A stretch of 64,000 nt of DNA from Nocardia sp. CY41. Its GTDB lineage: Bacteria; Actinomycetota; Actinomycetes; Mycobacteriales; Mycobacteriaceae. The position numbers and the translations under genes were made by a program. The stretch is taken from positions 1 to 64,000 of the forward strand of contig NZ_VUOS01000033.1 of NCBI RefSeq assembly GCF_009829325.1. Reading direction: 5' to 3'. The notes under the pieces are model-generated. The model saw only the letters and a program-made list of their open reading frames with translations. It made no database searches and was not told where the DNA came from. This document shows, one piece after another, positions 42,369-49,473 of this stretch (position 1 is its first letter; every line of letters starts with the position of its first letter).

Positions 42369-43583
42369 TCAGGAAAGGGCGTGGTCGAGGTCGTCGAGCA
42401 GGTCTTCGACGTCTTCGAGGCCCACCGAGATGCGCACGACGCCGTCGGTCAGGCCGATGGTGGCCCGGCCTTCGGGGCCCATGGCGCGGTGTGTCGTGGT
42501 GGCGGGATGCGTGATCAGGGACTTGGCGTCGCCGAGGTTGTTGGAGATGTCGACGATGCGCAGCCGGTTGAGCACCTCGAAAGCGCGCTTCTTCGCCTGG
42601 TCTTCGGGCGCGTTCAATTCGAAGGTGACCACGGTGCCGCCTCCGCTCATCTGGCCGGTGGCCAGCGCGTGCTGCGGATGTGATTCCAGGAACGGGTAGC
42701 GCACCCAGCTCACGGCCGGGTTGCTCTCCAGGAAGCGGGCGATGCGCAAGGCGGACTCGGTCGAATGGCGGACCCGCAGCGGCATCGTCTCCAGGCCCTT
42801 GAGCAGCGTCCACGCGTTGAACGGGCTCAGCGCCGGGCCGGTGTGGCGCATGAGCGTTTTCACCGGGCCGTCGATGTAGTCCGCGGCGCCGAGGATCGCG
42901 CCGCCGAGCACCCGGCCCTGGCCATCGATGTGCTTGGTGCCCGAGTAGACCACCACGTCGGCGCCGAGCTCGAAGCCGCGTTGCAGCAGCGGAGTGGCGA
43001 ACACGTTGTCCAGCACGACTTTCGCGCCCGCCGCGTGCGCCAGCTCGGTCACCCGGCGCACGTCGACCAAGGTTTGCATCGGGTTGGCGGGCGTCTCGAA
43101 GAACACCGCCTGGGTGGGCACCGACAGCGCCCGCTCCCACTGGTCGAGGTCCTCGCCGTCGACGAAGACGGTCTCCACGCCCCAGCGCGGCAGGATCTCG
43201 TTGCACACCACGAAGCACGAACCGAACAGGCTGCGCGCGGCGACGAGCCGGTCGCCCGCGCCCAGCAACGCGCCCAGCGCGGTGAACACCGCGGACATGC
43301 CGCTGGCGGCCGCGAAGCACGCCTCGGCGCCGTCGAGCAGGCGCATCCGCTCCTCGAACATGGCCACCGTCGGGTTGCCGTAGCGGGAGTAGACGAAGTG
43401 TTCGACCTCGCCGGTGAACGCGGCCTCGGCGGCCTCGGCGCTCTCGTAGACGAAGCCGGAGGTCAGATAGAGCGCCTCGGCGGTCTCCTCGAAACCGGAG
43501 CGCCGCAGCCCGCCGCGCACGCCGAGCGTCGCGGGACCGACGCCGTCGGGCAGCGGCTTGTCGAACGCGCCGCCGGTGATCAC
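42369..43583 (-). CDS. metZ: O-succinylhomoserine sulfhydrylase MetZ
   Basis: A 404-residue PLP enzyme of the cystathionine-synthase family; mycobacterial MetZ (Rv0391) has a nearly equal length. It makes homocysteine from O-succinylhomoserine and sulfide for methionine synthesis. The PLP Lys is in VVVYSGTKHIDGQGRVLGG; other parts are YSRYGNPTVAMFEERM and FFETPANPMQTLVDVRRV. The GTG start overlaps the rhodanese stop (GTGA), so both genes form one operon. A SAM-IV riboswitch upstream of the rhodanese gene should shut it down when SAM is plentiful. Confidence 0.94.
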   Translation of the reverse strand: MITGGAFDKPLPDGVGPATLGVRGGLRRSGFEETAEALYLTSGFVYESAEAAEAAFTGEVEHFVYSRYGNPTVAMFEERMRLLDGAEACFAAASGMSAVFTALGALLGAGDRLVAARSLFGSCFVVCNEILPRWGVETVFVDGEDLDQWERALSVPTQAVFFETPANPMQTLVDVRRVTELAHAAGAKVVLDNVFATPLLQRGFELGADVVVYSGTKHIDGQGRVLGGAILGAADYIDGPVKTLMRHTGPALSPFNAWTLLKGLETMPLRVRHSTESALRIARFLESNPAVSWVRYPFLESHPQHALATGQMSGGGTVVTFELNAPEDQAKKRAFEVLNRLRIVDISNNLGDAKSLITHPATTTHRAMGPEGRATIGLTDGVVRISVGLEDVEDLLDDLDHALS

Positions 43584-43996
43584 GACTGCCGCCAGGGCAG
43601 TCCGAGCGCACGCCAGCCCGCGCCGCCCCGATGCCCGAATTCGTCCAGCGGACCCTCGAAGCCCTCGAGCACGTTGTAGGAGGTGCGGTAACCCGCCGAG
43701 GTGGCGGTGATCGCCGCGCCCACGGAACGCTGACCGGAGCGACAGAGGAAGACGACGGGAGCGTCGGGGTCGTGACCATCGAGCGCCTGCTTCAACTGCT
43801 CGACGAACGCCTCGTTGCGCGCACCGGTGGAATCGACCCATTCGATCAGCACGGTCGGCCGGTCGATCGAGCTCGTGTCGGGGACGCCGACGAACTTCCA
43901 TTCCGCTTCCGTCCGCACGTCCACCAGGACGGCTTCGGGATTGTCGCGCAGCAGCTCCCACGCCTGCTGCGGAGTGATGTCACCGGCATAACTCAT
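43580..43996 (-). CDS. Rhodanese-like protein
   Basis: A 138-residue single rhodanese domain. The active-site loop is VVFLCRSGQRSVGAA with the catalytic Cys, and the domain begins with AVLVDVRTEAEW. Rhodaneses move sulfane sulfur; here the partner is presumably the sulfhydrylase MetZ, to which the gene is fused translationally (GTGA overlap). The ATG at 43996 has AGGAGG 5 nt upstream; a GTG at 44002 overlaps that site. It corresponds to Rv0390. It lies directly behind the SAM-IV riboswitch. Confidence 0.93.
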   Translation of the reverse strand: MSYAGDITPQQAWELLRDNPEAVLVDVRTEAEWKFVGVPDTSSIDRPTVLIEWVDSTGARNEAFVEQLKQALDGHDPDAPVVFLCRSGQRSVGAAITATSAGYRTSYNVLEGFEGPLDEFGHRGGAGWRALGLPWRQS

Positions 43997-44024
43997 GTGC
44001 ACCTCCTGCGAATCCGCACTTGCC

Positions 44025-44130
44025 GCGCCCGGGACCGGGGCGCCGCCAGGTCGTCACCCGGAGCACCCCACCGCGGAGGAGGGTTGCCGACCAGCAATGC
44101 CGGGGCTTGACACTGGTTCTCATGACCTTC
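44025..44130 (-). promoter_or_regulatory. SAM-IV riboswitch controlling rhodanese-metZ
   Basis: Read on the minus strand from 44127, the sequence follows the SAM-IV aptamer from memory of the Streptomyces consensus: GGTCATGAG, CCAG-GTCAAGCCCCGGC, TTGCTGG-CGGCAACCCTCC, CCGCGGTGGGGTGC, then CCGGGTGA-GACC, whose GACC (44049-44052) pairs with the opening GGTC to close P1. A GCGCCC/GGGCGC hairpin (44025-44043) follows and may be the expression platform, with the AGGAGG ribosome site next. It should reduce expression when S-adenosylmethionine is high. Confidence 0.9.
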
Positions 44131-44190
44131 GACTGAGATTGCACCGACCCGGGTCACCCTGTCAAACGGTGGCCGGTACCGTGCGAGCGC

Positions 44191-44631
44191 TCAGGTGCAG
44201 ACCAGCCACTTGTCGCCCGACCTGGTGAGATTCCAGGTCGACGTCGCCTCCCGGCCGCCCACCGTCGTGGTCACGGTCGCCTTCCCGCGGTCGCCGTCCA
44301 CCATGGGGTTGTCGATTTTCGTGATCTCGACCGGCTTTCCGGTGCCGTCCTGGCCCGCCAGCGGCGAGCGGCTCGCGTCGAAATCCCGGCACGCGGTGCC
44401 GGGCGGCGGCACGGCGTCGCTGCGGTTGGCGCCGTCGACGAAGTTGCGCACGGCCGCCGCGATGCGGTCGGACTCTGTGACATTTTTCTCAGCGGGCGAC
44501 AGCACACCGCCGAGCACGATCGCGATCAGCACGATGGCCGCCACCACGGCGGCCGCCACGAACGGGACCACCGAGCGCTTGTCGGTCTGATCGACGCGGA
44601 CGATCTCGTCCTCCGGCTGCTGTTCGGTCAT
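44191..44631 (-). CDS. Membrane-anchored hypothetical protein
   Basis: A 146-residue protein with an acidic cytosolic N-terminus (MTEQQPEDEIVRVDQ), one membrane helix (VVPFVAAAVVAAIVLIAIVLGG, about residues 21-43), and an external domain of about 100 residues. The fold of that part (IAAAVRNFVDGANRSD ... TSTWNLTRSGDKWLVC) resembles the small cystatin/NTF2-like (DUF4878 or lumazine-like) modules common in actinobacterial surface proteins; the C-terminal domain of the protein at 61292-63901 is similar. Function is unknown. Its stop at 44191 lies about 60 bp upstream of the riboswitch, so the rhodanese-metZ operon follows it on the same strand. Confidence 0.75.
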   Translation of the reverse strand: MTEQQPEDEIVRVDQTDKRSVVPFVAAAVVAAIVLIAIVLGGVLSPAEKNVTESDRIAAAVRNFVDGANRSDAVPPPGTACRDFDASRSPLAGQDGTGKPVEITKIDNPMVDGDRGKATVTTTVGGREATSTWNLTRSGDKWLVCT

Positions 44632-45011
44632 GACTCGATGATCCCTGGTCGGCGCCGGTATCCAGCGCTCGGCCCCTGGCTGCGACCGCGACGGCGGGAG
44701 CAGGCGAATCTGGTCGGCCGCGATAGGTCGCACCCGAGCGGGTAAGCCACGATTGTGGCTTTCGATGGCATCCGCCGAGTTCACGCACCGACGCGGGACG
44801 GCATAGACCATCCCGATAGAATCGCGGGACGGCGGCCTGCTGTCATAGCGAATCGGCAGCTCTTCGCCGCGGCGAACGGAGCACCGTGCAGCTACGAGCC
44901 GGCATCGCCGACGTCCGCACCGGACGGGTGCGAGAGAGCCGGTGCGTCAACTTAGCCTAAGCTAAGCCTGACGTCCTTAATTGTTTCGACCATAAAGGTG
45001 CGCGTAAAGAG
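44632..45011. other. Divergent intergenic region upstream of fprA
   Basis: No gene is recognised in these 380 bp. They hold a 7-bp inverted repeat (AAGCCAC-GATT-GTGGCTT, 44744-44761), an 11-bp direct repeat CGCGGGACGGC at 44792 and 44823, and a candidate iron box at 44952-44970. They serve as promoters for both the leftward anchored protein and the rightward FprA-like reductase. Confidence 0.5.
44952..44970. promoter_or_regulatory. Candidate IdeR/DtxR iron box
   Basis: TTAGCCTAAGCTAAGCCTG matches the IdeR consensus (TTAGGTTAGSCTAACCTAA) at about 12 of 19 positions, with the central TAAGCTAA dyad intact. It lies 42 bp before the FprA-like gene. The match is moderate, and iron control of this reductase is a prediction only. 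Confidence 0.45.
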
Positions 45012-46397
45012 ATGACCGAACAGAGTGCAGCCCGCCCGCTCCGCATCGCGATCGTGGGCGCCGGACCGGCCGGGATCTACGCCGCCGACGCGTTGATGAA
45101 GTCGGACGCCGATGTGAGCATCGACCTGTTCGAGCGCATGCCCGCCCCGTTCGGGCTGATCCGCTACGGCGTCGCGCCCGACCATCCGCGCATCAAGGGC
45201 ATCATCACCGCCTTGCACAAGGTGCTGGACAAGCCGCAGGTCCGCCTGCTCGGCAACATCGACTACGGCACCGACATCACCCTCGACGACCTGCGGGCGT
45301 TCTACGACGCGGTGATCTTCTCCACCGGCGCCAACGCCGACCGCGCCCTGCCCATCCCCGGCATCGATCTGGAGGGCTCCTTCGGCGCCGCCGACTTCGT
45401 CTCCTGGTACGACGGCCACCCCGACGTCCCCCGCACCTGGCCGCTGGACGCGGAGAAGGTCGCCGTGCTCGGCGTCGGCAACGTCGCCCTCGACGTCGCG
45501 CGCGTGCTGGCGAAGACCGGCGACGAACTGCTGCCCACGGAGATCCCGCCGAACGTCTACAAGGGCCTGAAGGCCAACAAGGCCGTCGAGGTCCACGTCT
45601 TCGGCCGCCGCGGACCCGCGCAGGCCAAGTTCACTCCCCTGGAACTGCGTGAACTCGACCACTCGCCCACCATCGAGGTCATCGTCGATCCCGAGGACAT
45701 CGACTACGACGAGGGCTCCGAAGCCGCGCGGCGCCATTCCAAGCAGGTCGACATGGTCGCCAACACGCTCGAGCAGTGGGCCATCCGCGACGTCGGCGAC
45801 CGGCCGCACAAGCTGTTCCTGCACTTCTTCGAGTCCCCCGCCGAGGTGCTCGGCGAGAACGGCAAGGTCGTCGGCCTGCGCACCGAGCGCACCCAGCTCG
45901 ACGGCACCGGCAACGTCAAGGGCACCGGCGTGTTCAAGGACTGGGACGTGCAGGCGGTGTACCGCGCCGTCGGTTACCTGTCGCAGAACCTGACCAACCT
46001 GCCGTTCGACGACCAGGCGGGCACCGTGCCCAACGAGGCGGGCCGCGTGATCGCCGACGAGAACGCCGACGGCGCCGCCCGTTACCTGCCCGCCACCTAC
46101 GTCACCGGCTGGATCAAGCGCGGCCCGGTCGGCCTGATCGGCCACACCAAGGGCGACGCCAACGAGACCATCGCCTGCCTGCTGGACGACGCTCCGGGCT
46201 TCACCCCGGCCGAACGTCCCGAACCCGAGGCCGTCACGGAGTTCCTGGAAAGCAAGGGCATCCCGTTCACCACCTGGGCCGGCTGGTACCGCCTCGACGC
46301 GCACGAGCGCTCCCTCGGCGAACCCGAAGGACGCGAGCGCGTCAAGGTCGTCGAGCGCGAGGACATGCTGCGCGCGAGCGAACCGCACAAGGTCTGA
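45012..46397 (+). CDS. fprA: Ferredoxin/adrenodoxin-type NADPH reductase (FprA-like)
   Basis: A 461-residue flavoprotein passing electrons from NADPH to ferredoxins. FAD site: IAIVGAGPAGIYAADALM near the N-terminus; PFGLIRYGVAPDHPRIKG is the FprA/adrenodoxin-reductase signature. NADPH site: VAVLGVGNVALDVARVLA; then HVFGRRGPAQAKFTPLELREL, given as FGRRGPAQAKFT. C-terminal TGWIKRGPVGLIGHTKGDA closes the FAD site. Mycobacterial FprA is about 456 residues. It could serve cytochrome P450 systems or iron metabolism. A candidate iron box precedes it and a hairpin terminator follows it. Confidence 0.92.
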   Translation: MTEQSAARPLRIAIVGAGPAGIYAADALMKSDADVSIDLFERMPAPFGLIRYGVAPDHPRIKGIITALHKVLDKPQVRLLGNIDYGTDITLDDLRAFYDAVIFSTGANADRALPIPGIDLEGSFGAADFVSWYDGHPDVPRTWPLDAEKVAVLGVGNVALDVARVLAKTGDELLPTEIPPNVYKGLKANKAVEVHVFGRRGPAQAKFTPLELRELDHSPTIEVIVDPEDIDYDEGSEAARRHSKQVDMVANTLEQWAIRDVGDRPHKLFLHFFESPAEVLGENGKVVGLRTERTQLDGTGNVKGTGVFKDWDVQAVYRAVGYLSQNLTNLPFDDQAGTVPNEAGRVIADENADGAARYLPATYVTGWIKRGPVGLIGHTKGDANETIACLLDDAPGFTPAERPEPEAVTEFLESKGIPFTTWAGWYRLDAHERSLGEPEGRERVKVVEREDMLRASEPHKV

Positions 46398-46414
46398 TCA
46401 CACCGCAGCGCCAG

Positions 46415-46454
46415 ATTCCGCTGCCATCGCCACACCCTCGGTGTGGCAGCGGAA
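46415..46454 (+). terminator. Terminator after fprA
   Basis: TTCCGCTG (46415-46422) pairs with CAGCGGAA (46447-46454), and inside it CCACACC pairs with GGTGTGG around a 3-nt loop, with a 6-nt bulge on the left side. The stem is followed by AAT. It starts 18 bp past the fprA stop and covers a GTG that could otherwise begin the next gene. Confidence 0.7.
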
Positions 46455-46481
46455 AATTCGACCCTGAGGCATTCTGTACAA

Positions 46482-47357
46482 GTGTTCGATGCCCACCTGC
46501 ACATCTTCGACCCGCGGTTTCCGCTGGCCGAGAACGAGGGCTACCTGCCCGACCCGTTCACCATCGCCGATTACCGCAAGCGCATGTCGCGGTACGACGT
46601 CGCCGGCGGCGCGGTGGTCAGCGGGTCGTTCCAGGGAACGGACCAGAGCTACTTGAAGGCCGCGCTCGCCGAACTCGGCGAGGGCTGGGTCGGCGTCACC
46701 CGGCTCGACCTGGACGCCACCGACGAGGAGATCCTCGAACTCGACCGCATCGGCGTCCGCGCGCTGCGGTTCAACCTCAAACGGGCGGCCACCGACATCA
46801 CCGGGATGACGTTGCAGGCGCTGCGCGCGTACGACCTGGCGGGCTGGCACGTCGAGGTCTACATCGACGGCACGATGCTGGCGTCGCTGCAACCGGTCAT
46901 CTCCAAGCTGCCCGCGCTGTCGGTCGACCACCTGGGCATGTCCGAGGAAGGGTTGCCGTTCCTGCTCGACCTCGTCGACCGCGGAGCCAAGGTCAAGGCG
47001 ACCGGTTTCGGCCGGGTCGCGATGAACGTCGCCGACACGCTGCGCCGCATCCACGCGGTGAACCCCGAAGCTCTCATGTTCGGCACCGATCTGCCCGGCA
47101 CCCGCGCCGGACGCCCGTTCCGGGACTCGGACGTCGATCTGCTCTGTGACGTGGTGGGCACCGACATGCATGCGGTGCTGGAGGACAACGCGCGCGCGTT
47201 CTACCGGCTGCCCGCCCGCGAACGCGTCGTCCGCGACGATCCGGCCCCCACCCTGCCGCTGTATCGCCCGGAACCGCCGACGCTGCGGCTGCGCCGCGAC
47301 GAATTGCCGGAAAGCCAGGCGGGTGACACGATTCCGTTCCCCGCCATCGAGCGGTAG
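46482..47357 (+). CDS. Amidohydrolase-2 family metal-dependent hydrolase
   Basis: A 291-residue TIM-barrel hydrolase of the amidohydrolase-2 (PF04909) family. The metal-binding FDAHLHIFDPRFPL starts the barrel; the later residues are VDHLGMSEEG and ALMFGTDLPGTRAGRPF with the catalytic Asp. The long N-terminal extension starting with a GTG at 46443 lies inside the terminator hairpin of fprA, so the GTG at 46482, with GAGG 12 nt upstream, is preferred. This family includes decarboxylases and lactonases acting on aromatic or sugar acids. The substrate is unknown. The C-terminal 50 residues are Pro/Arg-rich and probably extend away from the barrel. Confidence 0.85.
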   Translation: MFDAHLHIFDPRFPLAENEGYLPDPFTIADYRKRMSRYDVAGGAVVSGSFQGTDQSYLKAALAELGEGWVGVTRLDLDATDEEILELDRIGVRALRFNLKRAATDITGMTLQALRAYDLAGWHVEVYIDGTMLASLQPVISKLPALSVDHLGMSEEGLPFLLDLVDRGAKVKATGFGRVAMNVADTLRRIHAVNPEALMFGTDLPGTRAGRPFRDSDVDLLCDVVGTDMHAVLEDNARAFYRLPARERVVRDDPAPTLPLYRPEPPTLRLRRDELPESQAGDTIPFPAIER

Positions 47358-47360
47358 CAG

Positions 47361-47858
47361 TCAGACCGCGAAGACACCGGCGAGCCAGACGCCGGTGGCC
47401 AGCAGCGCGCCGAAGAGTTCGATCAGCATGGACAGCCCGACGCCCTTCAACGCGTGCATCGTCGCCTGCCACGCCTGCCGGTTGGCGCGCAGCCGCTGGA
47501 GTTCCGAAAGGTACACGCCGAGAACGAAACCCAGGAACAGGCCGACCACCGGGATCACGAAGAAGCCGACGACGCCGAGCACCGCGCCGAGGAACAGCGA
47601 CCTGTTCGACACCCCCGCGTCCTTCAACCTGCGGCCGGGCCAGGTGTATTTGACGACGCCGGAAATCACCAGCAGCAGTGCGCTGATCGCGAAAACCGTC
47701 CAGGCCGTGGCACCTCCGGTCAGGAAAGCCCAGACGGCGATGGCCGCGAAGATCAGGATGACACCGGGCAGGATCGGCACCACGATCCCGACCAGCCCGA
47801 CCAGAATCGCGAGGCCGGCGAGAAGGTTGTACCACCCCTGATCAGACAGCGCTTCCAC
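47361..47858 (-). CDS. DUF456 family membrane protein
   Basis: A 165-residue protein with about four to five predicted membrane helices and the DUF456 hallmark GLVGIVVPILPGVILIF near the front, plus FLGAVLGVVGFFVIP and VVGLFLGFVLGVYLSEL, which contain the repeated Gly-Pro-rich pattern. The GTG at 47858 is the likely start. Function is unknown for the family. It converges with the amidohydrolase gene, with 3 bp between the stops, and diverges from the racemase gene. Confidence 0.88.
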   Translation of the reverse strand: MEALSDQGWYNLLAGLAILVGLVGIVVPILPGVILIFAAIAVWAFLTGGATAWTVFAISALLLVISGVVKYTWPGRRLKDAGVSNRSLFLGAVLGVVGFFVIPVVGLFLGFVLGVYLSELQRLRANRQAWQATMHALKGVGLSMLIELFGALLATGVWLAGVFAV

Positions 47859-47918
47859 ACGTGCAGCCTAGAGCCGGGCACCGGCCAGGGCGAGCTGTAG
47901 CGGCGCGGCGTTATTGTC

Positions 47919-47930
47919 ATACTGTCAATA
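47919..47930. promoter_or_regulatory. 12-mer shared with the DJ-1/RpiB double operator
   Basis: ATACTGTCAATA here is identical to 40204-40215, the right edge of the double operator. Read in reverse, TTGACAGTATG is preserved, but the second half of the palindrome is not. It may be a weaker or single site upstream of the racemase gene. Confidence 0.4.
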
Positions 47931-48004
47931 CATCCCTCCCGGTCCCGTCCGGGAGGACGCACCGGCCACCGGTGCGCTGGATCAACGACGAACCGAGGTA
48001 GGGC

Positions 48005-49102
48005 GTGAGTACTCCATCCACCGCCGAGCAGGGCCCGCTCGCGGGCATCAAGGTCATCGAGTTGGCCGGCATCGGCCCCGGTCCGCACGCCGCGCTGCTG
48101 CTCGCCGATCTGGGCGCCGACGTGGTGCGGGTGCAGCGCGCCGGCCAGTTGCCGGGCGGTTTCGACCGTCCCCAACTGCGCGGCCGGACCATCGTCGAGG
48201 CCAACCTCAAGGACCCCGCCGACATCGAGAAGGTGCTGGGCCTGATCGAGAAGGCGGACGTGCTGATCGAGGGCTTCCGCCCCGGCGTCACCGAGCGCAT
48301 GGGTCTCGGCCCGGACGACGCGCTCGCCCGCAACCCGCGCCTGGTCTACGGACGGATGACCGGCTGGGGCCAGGAGGGCCCGCTGGCCGACCGCGCCGGT
48401 CACGACATCAACTACATCTCCATCACCGGCGTGCTGCACGCCATCGGCCGCAAGGGCGAACGCCCGGTTCCGCCGCTGAACATGGTGGGCGATTTCGGCG
48501 GCGGCTCGATGTTCCTGGTGTTCGGCATCCTCGCCGCGCTGGTCGAGCGGCAGCAGTCCGGCAAAGGCCAGGTGATCGACGCGGCCATGGTCGATGGCGC
48601 GCTTGCCCTTTCGCACATGATCTGGGGCATGCGCGGCGTCGGCGCGTGGTCCGACGAGCGCGGCGTGAACCTGCTCGACACCGGCATGGCGTTCTACGAC
48701 ACCTACGAAACCTCCGACGGCAAATACATGGCGGTCGGTGCGATCGAACCGCAGTTCTACGCGCAACTGCTCGCCGGACTGGAGATCGACGCCGACGGCC
48801 TGCCCTTCCAGCTCGACCCCGCCGGGCAGGAAACTTTGAAAAAGCTGTTCGCCGAGCGGTTCCGGACCAAGACCCGGGACGAATGGGCCGAGATCTTCGT
48901 CGGCACCGACGCGTGCGTCTCTCCGGTGCTCACGTTCGACGAGGCGACGCGCAACGAGCACATCGCGGCTCGCGGCTCCTTGCTGAAGCTGGACGACATC
49001 ACCCAGCACGCCCCCACCCCGCGATTCTCCCGGACTCCGAACGGGATTCCGACCCCGCCGCCCACCACCGCGAGCGCGATCGAGTCGGTCTGGGCCGACT
49101 GA
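48005..49102 (+). CDS. mcr: Alpha-methylacyl-CoA racemase
   Basis: A 365-residue family III CoA-transferase-fold protein. Sequence closely follows the mycobacterial Mcr enzyme: IKVIELAGIGPGPHAALLLADL, given as KVIELAGIGPGPHAA; DVLIEGFRPGVTERMGLGP; YGRMTGWGQEGPLADRAGHD, then NYISITGVLHAIGRKGERP; GDFGGGSMFLVFGILAAL. The catalytic His/Asp pair lies in the AGHDINY and VGDFGG segments. It interconverts 2R- and 2S-methyl acyl-CoAs, needed before beta-oxidation of methyl-branched fats and sterol side chains. The GTG start has GAGG about 8 nt upstream. A hairpin terminator follows. Confidence 0.95.
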   Translation: MSTPSTAEQGPLAGIKVIELAGIGPGPHAALLLADLGADVVRVQRAGQLPGGFDRPQLRGRTIVEANLKDPADIEKVLGLIEKADVLIEGFRPGVTERMGLGPDDALARNPRLVYGRMTGWGQEGPLADRAGHDINYISITGVLHAIGRKGERPVPPLNMVGDFGGGSMFLVFGILAALVERQQSGKGQVIDAAMVDGALALSHMIWGMRGVGAWSDERGVNLLDTGMAFYDTYETSDGKYMAVGAIEPQFYAQLLAGLEIDADGLPFQLDPAGQETLKKLFAERFRTKTRDEWAEIFVGTDACVSPVLTFDEATRNEHIAARGSLLKLDDITQHAPTPRFSRTPNGIPTPPPTTASAIESVWAD

Positions 49103-49110
49103 GCACCTGT

Positions 49111-49142
49111 GGGGTGCCGTGGCGCAGCCGCCACCGCACCCC
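49111..49142 (+). terminator. Terminator after the racemase gene
   Basis: GGGGTGCCGTGGCG pairs with CGCCACCGCACCCC with a single mismatch around a CAGC loop, beginning 9 bp after the racemase stop. Confidence 0.75.
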
Positions 49143-49473
49143 GCCGCTCACTCGATGCCTTGCCGCGCACGATAATTGAAAGTTGCAACAGACCAACCGG
49201 TTCGACAGTGCCGCACCGGCCCTGCCATACTGTCTCCGAGCAGGCGGCTTTCGGCAATTGCGGACATTCCCGGACATCGTCCGGTCCGCTCCTTGACCGC
49301 CGCTCTAGTTGGAGGCCTCGGTGCCGTGCGAGCTTTCGTACGCCGCCCGAACACGAGGTGGGCCAGTCCCGAGGGGTGACCGGCCATTCGTGCCCGGCGG
49401 CGCTCGGAGGGGAGTGCCGCCGGCGGAGGCTCTCCCCAACGGCACAGTGCCCCCGCGCGGCGGTGAGATCGCC
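49143..49473. other. Intergenic stretch without recognised gene
   Basis: It separates the racemase terminator from the end of the convergent YczR-type gene. A 123-codon rightward frame starting at 49109 and several leftward frames cross it, but they lack codon bias and ribosome sites. No repeat or RNA motif was recognised. Confidence 0.45.

Noticed and set aside
46443..46481. GTG at 46443 as start of the amidohydrolase
   Set aside because: It lies inside the stem of the fprA terminator and has no ribosome site; the family normally starts close to FDAHLHI.
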